Shown: positions 35,526 to 47,710, counted from the first letter of the stretch. The stretch is 64,000 bases of DNA from Schistosoma haematobium (GCF_000699445.3 NC_067196.1:82884364-82948363); one strand, 5' to 3'. The notes: a model not told the origin generated them from the sequence alone. Made by a program: numbers and translations.

Positions 35526-36464
35526 TATTACTTTATATTTTACCGATTACTGTAATAATTTCGTAATAAGAAGAGTCAAGTTTTCTATTAAATCGTAAAT
35601 ACTATTTCCACTTAAATTGACTCAAACAACGGATGTATTCATTATCAAGATGATGATTAGTTAATATTAAAACACTGACGATATATGATAACCAGCGTTT
35701 CTGCGTCGTACACAGTATAGAATGTCTACTAAAATATTCAATCAGTGGCTTTTGATTTGATTGGATTCTTTGATCAAGATGGTTTAACTGCAAATTTTAT
35801 ATTGTTGTTCTAGACAACACTATCAACACCTACCTAATTATAAACATAAATTCGACTTGGAAAAAGTAGAAATTCTGTTCTATAGACATTCTAGGGATAT
35901 CAGGGAATTTCTGCAGTTTCAGCATTCAGGTCAATTAGCAATCAACAAACATGTCTAATTAAATCCGATCTGTCAAATCGTTATTAAAAGATCAACTAAC
36001 AACTTGGTCAGGGGCCAACGGACACGATAGTGAACATGAATATGGGGAAAGACAAATACAGCAAAACCTACGACTACAACCAATCACAAAAGGTCATCAA
36101 AATAATCTGATGTAACTTAAAGCGATAACCGAGAAGCTCATTCTATATGAAGTAAGCGCTAATGGTGTTATCTAGAACGACAATGAAAGCCTTTCAGTGT
36201 ACACGATTTACTTAAGAGCATCACCTTTCAAACTCATGTGAAGTAATAATAATAATAGGATTCTGCTCAGTGAAGATACAAAAGTAGAGCTTAATAATAA
36301 AGGCATTTTATTTAGTCATTCTAAAGATTTCTAGTGTTACTATTTTAGGATTAAGCTAATTGATTTTACTCTCCATTAACACTGATTTACGATTGAATTT
36401 ATAAGATAAAGTTTAAATCAGACTAAAAAGAAAATAATCTATGGTTGAAGCACATAGTGAAGTG

Positions 36465-36605
36465 AACGAGAACACAAGTAGGGACAATTGAATGTATCCG
36501 ACTATAAATTAACAGAAAGTCTTAGTAAAATCTGAGAACCATACAGTAAATTCTTCATTTGGAAAATGTCAATCAGTCGTTTCATGCTTCATTATTCTTT
36601 TATTT
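36465..36605 (+). repeat. GGGACAAT dispersed family, copy
   Basis: GAACACAAGTAGGGACAAT, then GAATGTATCCGAC, TCTGAGAACCATACAGTAAA and GAAAATGTCAATCA. Related copies are at 50915-51000 (plus), 26900-27000 (minus) and 19575-19640 (minus, partial). Confidence 0.5.
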
Positions 36606-38664
36606 CCACAGCAATCATGCCACTAGGCATTTCACTTTCGACTGATGATACACATTAATTATATCTGTCGACATCAGTAGCACACACCACGATAGGACAG
36701 ATGGAACATAGGATAATGAAAACAATTCCCTGGAAATTACTGATGAAATTTTCAAAAATTTTCATCAAATTTATTTAAAAGCGTATTACACATGACACGA
36801 TCTAAGTGGACAAGGATAAACGTTATATATTTTGTCTGTAGGCATAATTATGAAGTCGAAATTTAGATTTTTGTTTGAAAATACTCGGTTTAATTAACCG
36901 TATAAATAATTTTTGTGTATCATAATGTCACTTCTTTGGGATATGATGTCTTTGAAAAGATGAATAAAATAGAGAATTGATATAAATAACCTCTAATAAT
37001 TTTCAATGTCTTTTAAAGATAGGATAGGATAACATAGTTTCCCTTCACTATATTTCGTGAGAAGAAATTGATGAATTTACACAGTGACCATACTTTATTC
37101 CAATGAACTTGCTCCATGTCTTAAGTTGTTTTCATAGTGCATCTCTGAAGTGTGGAAAAATAAAAATCGAACAGTTGCTAGGTGTTCTCTGAATTCCACT
37201 GGTTCTCTGAAACACTGTATTCTGATTCAGTGATCTAGAAGTAGTACGTTCACTATGCGTTAAGAAATTCTGGGGGTCCACCGTTAGAGAGTCTTAAACA
37301 AGAACTTGGTACCTTTTCAATTTTTCTAGTTTATAATGATTTTTTAGTTGGTGTCAGTTTATAACGAGAAGATACAGAGAGTTGTTTTATTCTGTGGTTT
37401 TTCTTCTGCGGAAAAGCATAAATGTTTTAATAAAATGATACATCATCACAGTCAATGCCTAATTCTTTTGGATTTTTGGTAAACATGATTTTATTTAGAA
37501 TATTCTCATAATTATAAATAACGATAACATTAAGCTAGCTAAATGCTTTCTCACTATTCATTGTGATACGCGGTTGCTGACGGGGGGTTATAGATTCCGT
37601 AAGATAGTCTTCAAGCATTGTCACTGGGTAGCAATTATCAAGGCGTGTAGGAAAATCCCGATTAACATGGACAAGGTTAACTGGAGATCATCAGTTCTGT
37701 AGGAACAGTTTGGATAAAGAAGCTTAATCAGGTAAAGGTTTCTATTTATTATGCATAACCTGTATATTCTAAGCAGAAGAAAGTACGTTTTGCTACAACT
37801 CTGTCGTGGTAGGTGATGTTGGTCAAATGGTTTTGTAAAACCAATGCTGAGTCCGATGAAACCGAATCTCAGGGTCATGTCATGTTTTGGTCTTGTTCTC
37901 ATTGGATGGTCTTTATTTGTCTCACGAGAGTGCAGAAAGAACTCAGAACATCAACCTATCATAATCAAAAAGAGATGTAGCTAAGGGTTATGATAAGAAG
38001 TATTAAGGTTCCATATACGGGTTGTTCGAGACTTCTAAACCTCTTGGTTGTATTAATATGGTTTCTTATGGCCAAGTCAAAGAATCGTGTTCACTGATAT
38101 CTGCCGACGCAATATTCTATGAATTCTACCGTAAAAGACCATTCATTCTGTATAGTTTAACTGATGAAGTGTGCAGTAAATCCTAGCACTGTCAGTATCT
38201 CTTGTATGGTCTTTTAGAGTTTCATCCTAGCATTCTTAATTTCAATGTTAATCTTTTCATTCTTTTCGTCTAAATATATGGCTGACAATGGATTTATTAA
38301 TAAATAATACACTTATATAAACACTAAAATTAAATGATCATGATGAAGTATTATGTTTCCTAATAGTCTATTCTTAGATCCTTTTATCAACTCAAAACGT
38401 TAATAACTAATATCAATAGTTAAATGAACTAATTTCAAACTTGTACAATATTTAATACCATTAGATTTAATTAATTTTTATAAATTAAACTTATTTTATT
38501 GATGCTAATTTAAGCAAAAGTCTCGTAATATATTCTAATGCTTTCTCTTTAGTTAATCAAGTTATTAATGCTTCTTTTGAACGAACAAGGAATAGGTTTT
38601 ACTAAGTTGCTTTAATTGTACCGTATCAAACATTAATTGTTCTAGTATGTTGTAAATTTAAATC

Positions 38665-39171
38665 GCTTCCAAATGCCCTGGTACGGCCAAGAGTAGGAAC
38701 AGTCTACCCTCCCTCTCCAAATGCTCTCACACGGCCACGCGTATACAGGCACTGCCAGAGAAGTCCTACTCACTGACTTCTCATGGCAGGGGTGTTGTTT
38801 ACGAAATTGAGGGGACGAAAAGCGAACGTCCGGCGCTTTAACCGGGTTGGTGGATATGGGGAGTTTACCTAAAACAGTTGGAAAACCCTGATTCCAAATC
38901 AATGGTGCACATGGGCTCCAGTATCCTGAGGGAATAAACGGCTTATGAACCTATTGTTGGTGCCGGCTACCATGGGACTGTATCTCCCAATGTTACCCTT
39001 GTGGATCAGATTTCTGGGTTGAAGACTCTAGATGTGGCCCCCTAAGAACACCAGCTTCTTCAGTTTGGGCACCCGGGTAGTATCACAGCCTACAAAAATC
39101 AAGTGACTTGTGTGGTGCATATATATTCGGCGGCCATTTTTACCAATATTTATGTTTTCAAATAAATAAAT
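38665..39171 (+). mobile_element. AAAT-tailed retroposon, reference copy with target duplication
   Basis: A 507-bp unit bounded by AAATTTAAATC (38654-38664 and 39172-39182). It begins GCTTCCAAATGCCCTGG and ends TACCAATATTTATG plus an AAATAAATAAAT tail. The 11-bp duplication and simple tail mean it was inserted by LINE-type target-primed reverse transcription. No tRNA-like promoter boxes are evident, so it may be a non-tRNA SINE or the 3' end of an unseen LINE. The antisense strand is unusually open. Confidence 0.8.
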
Positions 39172-39234
39172 AAATTTAAATCAGAAATTTTCGTCATTGA
39201 ACTGTTTTTAAATGATGAATAACATACGTATTCA

Positions 39235-39370
39235 GAGCACTGTTAAGAAATCCCATACTAGAATGAAACGGCCATCCAATACTTCCAGATTTTCCATGGT
39301 GATCTAGCTTCAATTGACTCATGAACTCATTTATTAAATTACTACAATCTCCGCAAAAATAACCCTATCT
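39235..39370 (+). repeat. SINE-HH 3' fragment
   Basis: ACTAGAATGAAACGGCCATC, then CCAGATTTTCCATGGTGATC and TTCAATTGACTCATGAACTC, ending near TACTACAATCTCCGCAAAA. The 5' half of the hammerhead is missing. Confidence 0.7.
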
Positions 39371-40621
39371 AATTGTAACATATATTGTTATTCCATATAC
39401 AATTGTTGATTTGGGCGAGACAAACTAACAACTAGACACAATAATTGTCTTACATTTACATTATAATGTATACAATTCAAAGTTCATGCTTCATTTTGTA
39501 TATAGTAAAATAAATAAATAAACCAAGAAACCACATTTTATCTTACATAAATATAAACAAAATAATCAATGAATTCCCTATAAAATTGATATGAATGTTT
39601 ACTAAACATAAAAAATTTGTTTATTTCAATAAATCAATAATCAATATTATTCAATATTTGTTTGTTTATATATTTTTCTCATTACAATGAGTGGATCATT
39701 TAAGTTGTAATTGAATAGCAACAAAAACAACAACAAAAAGAATAAAAAAAATGATCATAAAAATAAAGTGGTTTATTGTTTATTATAATAAGTTTCTTGT
39801 TTCATCTATAATAAAAAGAAATAAACACAGCTGTAATCTATTCAAATGATTCTATTTATAGTAGTAGTAGTTAACTGTAATGGTAACTTTAATCCAATTT
39901 TCAATATAGATTATAGTGAAGAAATATTTATTAGATTTTAGTTGTTATATTCTTTCTTTTTTATAATCATAATGAATTTCGGTAATGTATACACAACCAT
40001 TTTTTTTATGTATATGAGTTTTGTAAATCAATCGATAAAAACCAAACAACAACAACAAAATGAAGAAATAAACAAAGTACCAGGTTGTTTGTTTGTTTTG
40101 TTTTTTGTTTTTGTAAATGTCAGTTTAACACTAATTTAACCAAAGTATTGAATAAGAAGAAGAAACATATTCATGAAAGAAATCAAAAGTTATATTTTTA
40201 ATTATTGACATTTATTAGTTTCATAATATTTTGGGCGCTGAGTTGATGTGAGACTGTAGTAAGCCTATTCAACTACTATCTACTCATCGTAATTTAGACA
40301 TTTAATCCATTATGTAAATTTCTGTGTGAGTCTGATTGAGCACAAGTCTGCACATCAATTTTTAATCTATTCTCCCATTGATTGTAATAAACAAACAATC
40401 AGTAATTTATCCATACTTGATTAACAATCATAAAATATATGTGGATTTTTGTCACATACTCTTGGTTTCACTGGTGTTCAGGCTTTTGAATAATCTCGAG
40501 TAAATCCATAATTCTACTAGGAGATTTAGCCTACATTAAATACTCCGTTAATGGGATACTATATATTGGAGTCAGATACAGGGTAAATTAACCTCTACAA
40601 GACGTTGATATTTAATATCAA

Positions 40622-41190
40622 ATGGGTTTTGTGGATATTATAGTAATTTCAGTGGTTAAGATCATGAGTCAGTTGAACCTAGACCACCATGGAAAACTTG
40701 GAAGCACTGAACGGCCGTTTCGTCCTATCGTGGCACTCTTCAGAAGTGCGCATCCACGATCTTGACCACTGAAACTACTATAATATCCACAAAACCCCTG
40801 TCTGATTATAATTATCATATGCTCACTGGCGACTGGCTTCAAGAGGTATTTCATGGAGTTCTAGTGAGAAGTAGTGACCAGTGGAGTTCAACCAGGTCTG
40901 TTGTGGGATAGTAACTCACTGATGACAATGGTGAATGTATCGCTCAGTTTCATGGATTAGTTGAGGTTAGACATTAACACCGTTGGATGCCGGCCTGCTC
41001 AGTGGTCTAGTGGTTAGGTGCTCGCGCGCGAAACCAGTAGGTCCTGGATTCGAATCTCGCGGGGGGCGAGGTCATGGATGCGCACTGCTGAGGAGTCCCG
41101 CGATAGGACGAAACGGCCTGTCCACCGCTTCCAGGTTTTCCATGGTGATCTAGCTTCAACTGACTCATGATCTTAACCATTGGATCAGAT
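40622..41190. mobile_element. SINE-HH head-to-head pair with palindromic left unit
   Basis: 40622-40800 is a mini-unit: GGGTTTTGTGGATATTATAG to AAGATCATGAG, a minus-strand hammerhead, then the inverted copy TACTATAATATCCACAAAAC. This gives about 45-bp terminal inverted repeats round a 90-bp core. It runs straight into a plus-strand copy (40800-41190) with leader, A-box-like GGTCTAGTGGTTAGG, B-box-like GATTCGAATC and a hammerhead near 41084-41130. The left hammerhead keeps its core but has T at the cleavage position. The right one has an intact core but two stem I mismatches. Confidence 0.8.
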
Positions 41191-42069
41191 TGCCAGATGA
41201 AATGTTGGATTTATTTCAAATTCATTTGTTGAAATTTTACAAATGCATCCTTCTTCTTTACTGACATTATTAGTTTTATTCATATTACTGTAAGTCTCAC
41301 TTATACAAAATCTATTCAGGATATAATATGGAGAAGGCAAATATAGTTTCCGGTTTTTGAGTTTGTTTTCATATGCAGGATTTTTATCACATTAATTGAA
41401 ACAAAAATGGCAACTTTACTGTTTGTTGTTAGAATTTAGTGAGAAGATTATTGTTCTATCTATATGTTACACTCTATGATTATTAGGATTTTGATTTGAA
41501 CATTCGGGGTTTGTTAACCAACTAATCAAGGCACTTTGTTTCACTTAATTACTAGACCATACAGCTGACAGTAAACAATGGTATAGAAGTAAACCAATTT
41601 AGGTGAATACAAAATTTGGTGGTCATCGGTTATCGAACCTTTGTCAATTCCAATAGTTATATAGCAACAAAGTATTAAGAAGTCGAAGGATTGCTTTAGA
41701 AGCAATTCTTTAGGTTACTGCAGATAAAAAGAATATTGTTATAGAACTGTACAGAATGAAAAATTGTTCGTTTTCGATGTTGTAGGTTTTCGAACCACGA
41801 AGTAGAAATATTTATAAATGTCTTCTTGAGTTATTTCAAAAGGAATGGTATCCATACCCAACCCTATCGTTCAGAAATATATTGAAACATGAATAATGGT
41901 CTATACATAGCAGTATTGAATCAAGTGTAAATGATAGATAGGTGGATTTAAAATAACTACTAAGCACTTTTTCACAAGTGGAATGTTAAAAACTTGATGT
42001 AAATTGTGAAAACTACTATAATCTACAACTATCTGTAAAAGAAATAGATAGAAAATATCAATAGTTGAG

Positions 42070-42165
42070 ATCATAAGTCAGTTGAAGATAGACCACCATG
42101 GAAAGCTATAACTATTGAAATTACTACGATCTCCACAAAACCCCTTCTGATACAAATAGAAAATA
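42070..42165. repeat. SINE-HH miniature remnant
   Basis: Only the outer ends remain: GTTGAGATCATAAGTCAGTT and GACCACCATGGAAAGC, then directly AACTATTGAAATTACTACG and CTCCACAAAACCCC in the other orientation. The tRNA-like and hammerhead regions are lost. Confidence 0.7.
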
Positions 42166-43084
42166 ACTTCATTTCAAAAATACTGTTATCAGTCATTTAG
42201 TTGAATTAAAACTGTATATTTGAAGAGAGCTTCATAAGTTAAACTAACTGGCCAGTAATAGAGATGATTCTATTACCAACTCATGTACTCCAAATGTCTA
42301 ATCAATATACAACATAATTGCTTTCTAAAGTAATAAAATAACTTATTGCTTTCAGAGGTAGGCTAATGATATATAAGTAAAAAACTATTTTAACCTTAAG
42401 TGAACAGCACACTGCACATATTATAAAGACTTTCATGAATATATAATGCATTGTATGAGGATTTCTAAATCTAATGTATGATCCTATGTTTGTTGTTTTT
42501 TTATACCTAACTCATCTATAGCTACAATATATGGACATTCCCTAGCAAACACACTGAATTATTTTTATGACAATAGTCAATATGTGAAAAATCCTGCCGT
42601 GGTATGTCACTGAGTATTTCTGGAAATGCACTAAACTAGATAACACAGTTTAAAATATATTTTTTTCGGTACAGTTTGGTTATGAATCAAAGATAAAGCT
42701 ACAATTTAACGAATCCTGTATGTACTTAAATATTAAAGTATTCACCTAAATCTAAGACTTCATTAAGTGCTGGAATGTTGATTTAATTCATTTATGTACA
42801 TCTATATCTAATAGTATTTTAAGCATCAATGAAACATAGAGATACATGAACCAGAGATGAGAATTTAAAGTCACTTTCAGTCAATAAACAGACAGTCTGT
42901 AACAGCTAAAAAATATTTAGTAATAGAAGTAATTATAACCTGTTAAAGGATAGTATTTATTTAAGGCTTTTCATCGGTTTCGTAGTCTTAATATTTTAGA
43001 TATATCGTTACATAACCTCATTTATCTCAATGGAAATAGATTTGTTTCAATAATGTTTCTTTCTAAATTCTTCTCTTAGTCATA

Positions 43085-43215
43085 AAGAAAACAGTACTGA
43101 GTTCGAGTCCCAGAGTGAACATCAACTCTGAGATACAAGTATATCCAGCTGACGAGTCCCAAATAGGACAAAACGTGAGTCCTGGATTCCACTACTAGCC
43201 AATATCCATCTTTGC
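43085..43215 (+). mobile_element. Second hammerhead SINE family (Sm-alpha-like), copy 2
   Basis: GAGTTCGAGTCCCAGAGTG (B-box-like) and GAACATCAACTCTGAGATAC lead into a hammerhead at 43143-43187: stem I ATCCAG with CTGGAT, core CTGACGA (43149-43155), stem II GTCC with GGAC, and cleavage-site C at 43181. The core G after stem II is A (A43170), so it should be inactive. Copy 1 has the same change. Confidence 0.75.
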
Positions 43216-43594
43216 TTAGTCATAAATAGGTTGATATAAAAAATTAGTCATTACTTATTTAATCTCTGCTAACGAATTCTCTTAAGATTCAGCAAGATAG
43301 AGTCATACGATAAGTTGTTTTTTCTCTTTCTAATAAACCAGTAATAAAGTGATTCCTTTAAGAACTTATACTGAAGTAAGTCAACTGGAATAAACATCCA
43401 CTGATTTATGTGTCGCACTATGAAGATATGAAGAAGTGTTCAATGAGCATGTGTAATACTTATTTTTACCCTAAGACATTAAGAAGATGGTATGGTATCA
43501 TAGTATTCTGAATTATAGAAAAGACATTTTATTTAAAGAAACTAGTCATATATTCAATTCCATTTCATACAACTATTATTTCTTATCAATACAG

Positions 43595-43723
43595 GTATCA
43601 GTACAAATTCGTGTTGTATTTTTAAAAATTGGTGAAATTGATACATTGAAAGAAATCTATCACGCTGATGCATTTATACAAGCTAAATGGAGAGAACCAC
43701 GTTTAGATGGTAAAACAGATGAA
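43595..43723 (+). CDS. Receptor exon 2 (start of the ligand-binding domain)
   Basis: Residues 250-292. VSVQIRVVFLKIGEIDTLKE followed by FIQAKWREPRLD matches strands beta-1 and beta-2 of the extracellular domain of pentameric ligand-gated channels. Trp281 and Arg285 form the family's W-x-x-x-R-L motif. The exon is bounded by ACAG (43591-43594) and GTAAGT (43724), both phase 0, and is exactly 43 codons. Confidence 0.9.
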
Positions 43724-44445
43724 GTAAGTAAAATTCATAAGTGTCATTACAATATATCTAAGTACTTTTATGTTGTGTTTACATTTCAAGTATATTTATA
43801 TTTAAAAGACAAGTATTTGAACGAAGAATATTGTTTTCGATAAATTCTCTTCAGGTTCTACAATTAAATGATCCCAATTAATAATCCGAAAAATGGCCAG
43901 GTTAAGAGCAAAGTACATCGTTTAAAGCATGTGAATTTAGGATTGTCAAACAAAATAGAATAAAATTGTTAACGTTGATATGACTCATGTAGAATGTTGA
44001 CTTGAATCAGCTAATATGTTAAATGGAAGTTTAAGATCCATGATCTGAATAAATATGGATCAGATAGAGTGAGAGAAATAATAGTGCAATTACAACTCGA
44101 TCAAATGTTTAGTGGAAGACTGTATTGTGCGAAAAATTATTACGACTTAATAAGAAGGGATGAATGAGAAGTGAATGAATCATGTGTTGGGGAGATTTAT
44201 AATGATGTTTAACCAACAGTAATAATAATACAAAGATTTGTGAATAAAGATAACAGAGACAATTACATTTGACTACGAAAGGCCATAGTCAAATTAGGTC
44301 ATTCAATAGCTAAGACTACTATTGATTAATTGGCCTTGATGTTGGCCAGGGGAGGAGAAGGGGTTGCGTAGCTCAGGTTTCTTCGTACGGATGGCTACTG
44401 CTTTAGCCGTTTGAATAATTTCAAGTCTGAAAAAAAATACTGACC

Positions 44446-44760
44446 TTATAAATAATTGAAAGGGAATTGATTTATACTGACACTATGACCAGTTTGTACT
44501 AATTGGACCAAAATTGATCCGTTCACTTTCTTCATCAAACCTTTGTTTAGCCACGCTGGAAGGTGTTCACGAGCACGAAAATGTAAATAGCTAGAACTTC
44601 GACCAATATAACTCGCTCCACAGGAACAGTCGATCTGATAAATACAAAACGAGGTGGTTATTCTGGGTAATTCATCTTTTAGCTTCGGTGTAATCATTGG
44701 GCGCGTAGAAAATACTAATCGCAGTTCTCCGGCGTTAAAAGACTTTTATATTGTCCTACG
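44446..44760 (-). pseudogene. Penelope-like element fragment with GIY-YIG endonuclease domain
   Basis: The minus strand encodes ELRLVFSTRPMITPKLKDEL, then FCIYQIDCSCGASYIGRS and REHLPAWLNKG. The pair of short motifs (here IYQ and YIG), the conserved Arg in the FRAREH segment and the Cys-x-Cys are as in the C-terminal GIY-YIG nuclease of Penelope-like retroelements. The frame is open upstream of its first ATG to about 44756. The reverse transcriptase part is absent, so it is a short 5'-truncated piece within receptor intron 2. Confidence 0.8.
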
Positions 44761-45249
44761 TAATCTTTGAGTTAGTATTTCACTAGCTGCATCCCCTCTG
44801 AATTATATTTCATGAACTACATTGTAATCTTATGTCTATATATACTATATATACTATGAATTGATGAATAAGGAAAGAATATTTCTTCGGTAGTATAAAT
44901 TGTCAATACACAATGGATACAAACTTTTGTTGAATAAAAATGTCACATTGTTCTAACTTATTCAATACTAAAAGTGATATTTGTACTTAGGATAGAAATA
45001 AATTTTATGTCCATTTTGTTCCTTTTTGTTTCTTTTTAATGTTTCAAATACAAAAAAATATATTACGTAATTTCATCACATGCGAAAAGATTAGCTCATT
45101 ATTATTTAATGTAATCTATACATGGTTCAATAAAGATTGTTATTATTAGGTTATGTAATATCTATCCATATATTTAATTTTAAACATTATTTGCATTCAG
45201 TATATTTAAATTACACTATTTATAAGACTGAAGCTTTCAGTTACATCAT

Positions 45250-45530
45250 TTGTTGTTGAATGTGTCGCTCAATTTCGTGGATTAGTTGAAGTTAGATATT
45301 AACACCGTTGGATGCCGGCCGGCTCAGTGGTCTAGTGGTTAAGTGCTCGCGCGCGAGACCAGCAGGTCCTGGGTTCGTGTATCGCAGGGGGCGAGATCGT
45401 GGATGCGCACTGATGAGGAGTACCACAATAGGACGAAACGGCCTGTCCAGTGCTTCCAGGTTTTCAGTGGTGGTCTAACATCAATCGGTTTTTGATTTCA
45501 ACCAATAACATAATAATCTCCACAACTCTA
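45250..45530 (+). mobile_element. SINE-HH, plus-strand copy
   Basis: Leader TGTCGCTCAATTTCGTGG, GGATGCCGGCCGGCTCAGTG (A-box region), a damaged B box (GGGTTCGTGTATCG) and a hammerhead region at about 45402-45450. There CTGAGGA has become ATGAGGA and stem II is mismatched. It ends in a variant AACATCAATCGGTT tail, shared with the copy at 59.8-60.1 kb. It stops about 70 bp before exon 3. Confidence 0.8.
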
Positions 45531-45597
45531 TACTGAATGGTAAAAGTCAAAATTTTATTTTATAAATTCATTATTCAACGCGAACTTTATGTTACAG

Positions 45598-45795
45598 AAT
45601 CTTCGTAAAATAGATTTACAACGCTGTTGGAATCCACTTATACTTATTGATAATATATTAAGTGAATCTAAAGAACAACATTGGATCATTACAGAAAGAA
45701 ATGAACATGATGAAATTTTCATTGTTGAACGTCGTCGTTTAAGAGGTGTGTTTTTGGAGACATTAGAATTAAATGATTTTCCATTAGATGTTCAA
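45598..45795 (+). CDS. Receptor exon 3 (Pro-loop without cysteines)
   Basis: Residues 293-358. CWNPLILIDNIL matches the W-x-P motif of loop A (Trp303, Pro305). GVFLETLELNDFPLDVQ is the loop normally closed by two cysteines. Phe353, Pro354, Asp356 and Gln358 are conserved, but the positions of the two cysteines are Glu346 and, in the next exon, Leu360. The exon is 66 codons, bounded by ACAG (45594-45597) and GTGAGT (45796), phase 0. Confidence 0.92.
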
Positions 45796-45965
45796 GTGAG
45801 TTAACTTTAATTAATATATAGTCAATTTGATTTCAGCTAATATATTTGAAATATGATTAAATTTCAATCAGATATAATAAACTGGAAACTATAATACTCT
45901 TATGTATATTTGTTTCATGATAAACAAAATTATTTCATACATACACTTCCCTTTATTATTTTAAA

Positions 45966-46070
45966 GAGAGCAAGAATGAAGATTGATGCAGAATAATATG
46001 AATTCATTTTATTTCGTTGGGTTCTCATCAGCTGCTTACAACCTAAAATATTTGAAAATCAACGTTATTA
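45966..46070 (+). repeat. Dispersed GCAGAATAATATGAA family, best copy
   Basis: AGCAAGAATGAAGATTGATG, then CAGAATAATATGAATTC, TTTCGTTGGGTTCTCATCAG and CTGCTTACAACC. An inverted, similar copy is at 61008-61090. No coding potential. Confidence 0.5.
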
Positions 46071-46728
46071 CAGATGTTGACATACTTATACATAAGAGGA
46101 TGATTAAGGATGAATATATGTGTATCATGATGTAGTGAAGATTCCAATAGAGTTAATGAGGTCATAAAGTTTTGTTTTGAATAAATAATGTTTAAGAGGG
46201 AAAGTTCCAGAACATTGAATTAGTGATTAAAACTCATGGAATTAACAAATGTTAGATGATTATGTAATGAAGCAACTGATAGTAGAATAATGGTAATAAA
46301 GAAAGATATGGATTGAAATCAGTCAGTTATGAATGATAGATAGAATATAACCAGCTGAATCAACTGAGATGCTTTTCTATTTTTGTTATTTTGCATACGA
46401 ATGGAGCTGGACGAAGCCGAAGTAAATGTCCTTTGCAAAATGAATGCACGATATCAATAAAAGAGTATAGAATAGATAGAATAAATTGGTAAAATCTTTT
46501 TTCACAAATGATTATGTGTTATTCAGTCTTAGACATTAGAACTTAATAATAGTTTCAATGTTACTGTTTTCACTTGGTTATAGATATGATTACTGACTAA
46601 AAATTTGAAAGCTGATAGATAAATGCAAAACGTTTCGTCATTAGTTACAAATCATTTAGTTTACTGATACTGTTTCCATTATTTATTGTCTACTATAATG
46701 AGACAAACTTATTAGGATTTATGTAAAT

Positions 46729-47710
46729 ACTTACTTACGCCTGTTACTCCCAATGGATATTAGGCCACCGACCACCATTATCCAACTCACACTGTCCTGG
46801 GCCTTCGTTTCCAGTTCTATCCAATTTTTGTTCATTTTTCTCATGTCTATCTCCATTTCTAGACGTAATGTGTTCTTTGGTCTTCATCTCCGCCTTTGGC
46901 CTTGAGGATTCCATGTGAGCGCTTGCCTTGTGACGCAGTTCGGTACTTTTCTCAATGTGTGTTCTATCCACTTCCAGCGATTCTTCCTGATTTCTTCCTC
47001 CGCCTGAATCTGGTTTGTTCTCTCCCATAGTAGGTTATTGCTGATAGTTTCTGGCCAACAGATCCGAAGTATTTCGTGTAGACAACTGTTAATAAACACT
47101 TGTATCTGATTGATGATGGCTTTCGTAATTCTCCAAGTTTCCGCCCCATATAGTAGAACTGTCTTGAGATTTGTATTAGAAATTCTGACCTTGGTGTTGG
47201 CTGACAGTTGTTTTGAATTCCATGTATTCTTCGGTTATAGATATGCTGCTCTTTCTTTGCCGATCCTCATTTTCTCATGCGCATCAGATCCACCGTGTTC
47301 ATGAATGATACTGCCCAGATGTGTAAAGGTTTTACATCCTCCGAAGTTTCTCCATCAAGTGTTGTGTGATTTGTGAATGTTGTGTTGTATCGGAGAATCT
47401 TCCTTTTCCCTTTGTCTATGTTGAGACGTAATGGTGCTGAGGCTGTTGCTACACTGGTCTTCTTCTCCTGCATTTGTTGTTACGTGTACAACATAAAAGC
47501 CAGATCATCTGCGAAGTCTAGATCGTCCAACTGAATTCTAGCTGTCCACTGTATCCCATGCTTCCTCTCAGATGTTGACATCTTCATAATCCAGTCGATC
47601 ATCAGGAGAAAAAGAAGAGGTGAGAGTAAGCAAAATTGACTGACACCGGTCTTAACTTCGAACGAATCTGTCAGACGTCCTTCATGCATGCTAACCAGAA
47701 ACAATTATGT
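46729..47710 (-). pseudogene. RTE-like LINE fragment (end of reverse transcriptase to 3' tail)
   Basis: On the minus strand it begins SMHEGRLTDSFEVKTGV and CLLSPLLFLLMIDWIM, then LDDLDFADDLA (the FADD catalytic motif of the reverse transcriptase), [46 protein letters not shown] and [12 protein letters not shown], and ends at the GGAGTAACAGGCGTAAGTAAG tail. Several frameshifts and an internal stop make it dead. It is 5' truncated inside the reverse transcriptase. It is the same family as 35045-35525 and likely the same as the element at 1-780. Confidence 0.88.

Larger units (their letters stand above)
28322..43594 (+). other. Receptor intron 1 (15.3 kb)
   Basis: From GTAAGT (28322) to ACAG (43591-43594). 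It is filled with repeats listed separately: SINE-HH copies, AAAT-tailed retroposons, an RTE-like LINE fragment, a hairpin repeat and a hammerhead SINE. Stretches with nothing recognisable are 28871-29624, 30431-31187, 31758-33173, 34441-35044, 35526-36460, 36610-38653, 39371-40621 and 41190-43075. They contain only AT-rich sequence, apart from isolated short repeat pieces. Confidence 0.7.
43724..45597 (+). other. Receptor intron 2 (1.9 kb)
   Basis: GTAAGT at 43724 to ACAG at 45594-45597. It holds the Penelope-like fragment and a SINE-HH copy. 43724-44445 and 44761-45249 contain nothing else recognisable. Confidence 0.8.

Noticed and set aside
37621..37902. A 93-codon frame on the minus strand
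   Set aside because: No recognisable domain, no splice context and no repeat match; treated as chance.
45589..45597. ATG at 45589 as a translation start
   Set aside because: It lies in the intron just before the ACAG acceptor; the preceding exon joins in phase 0 at 45598.
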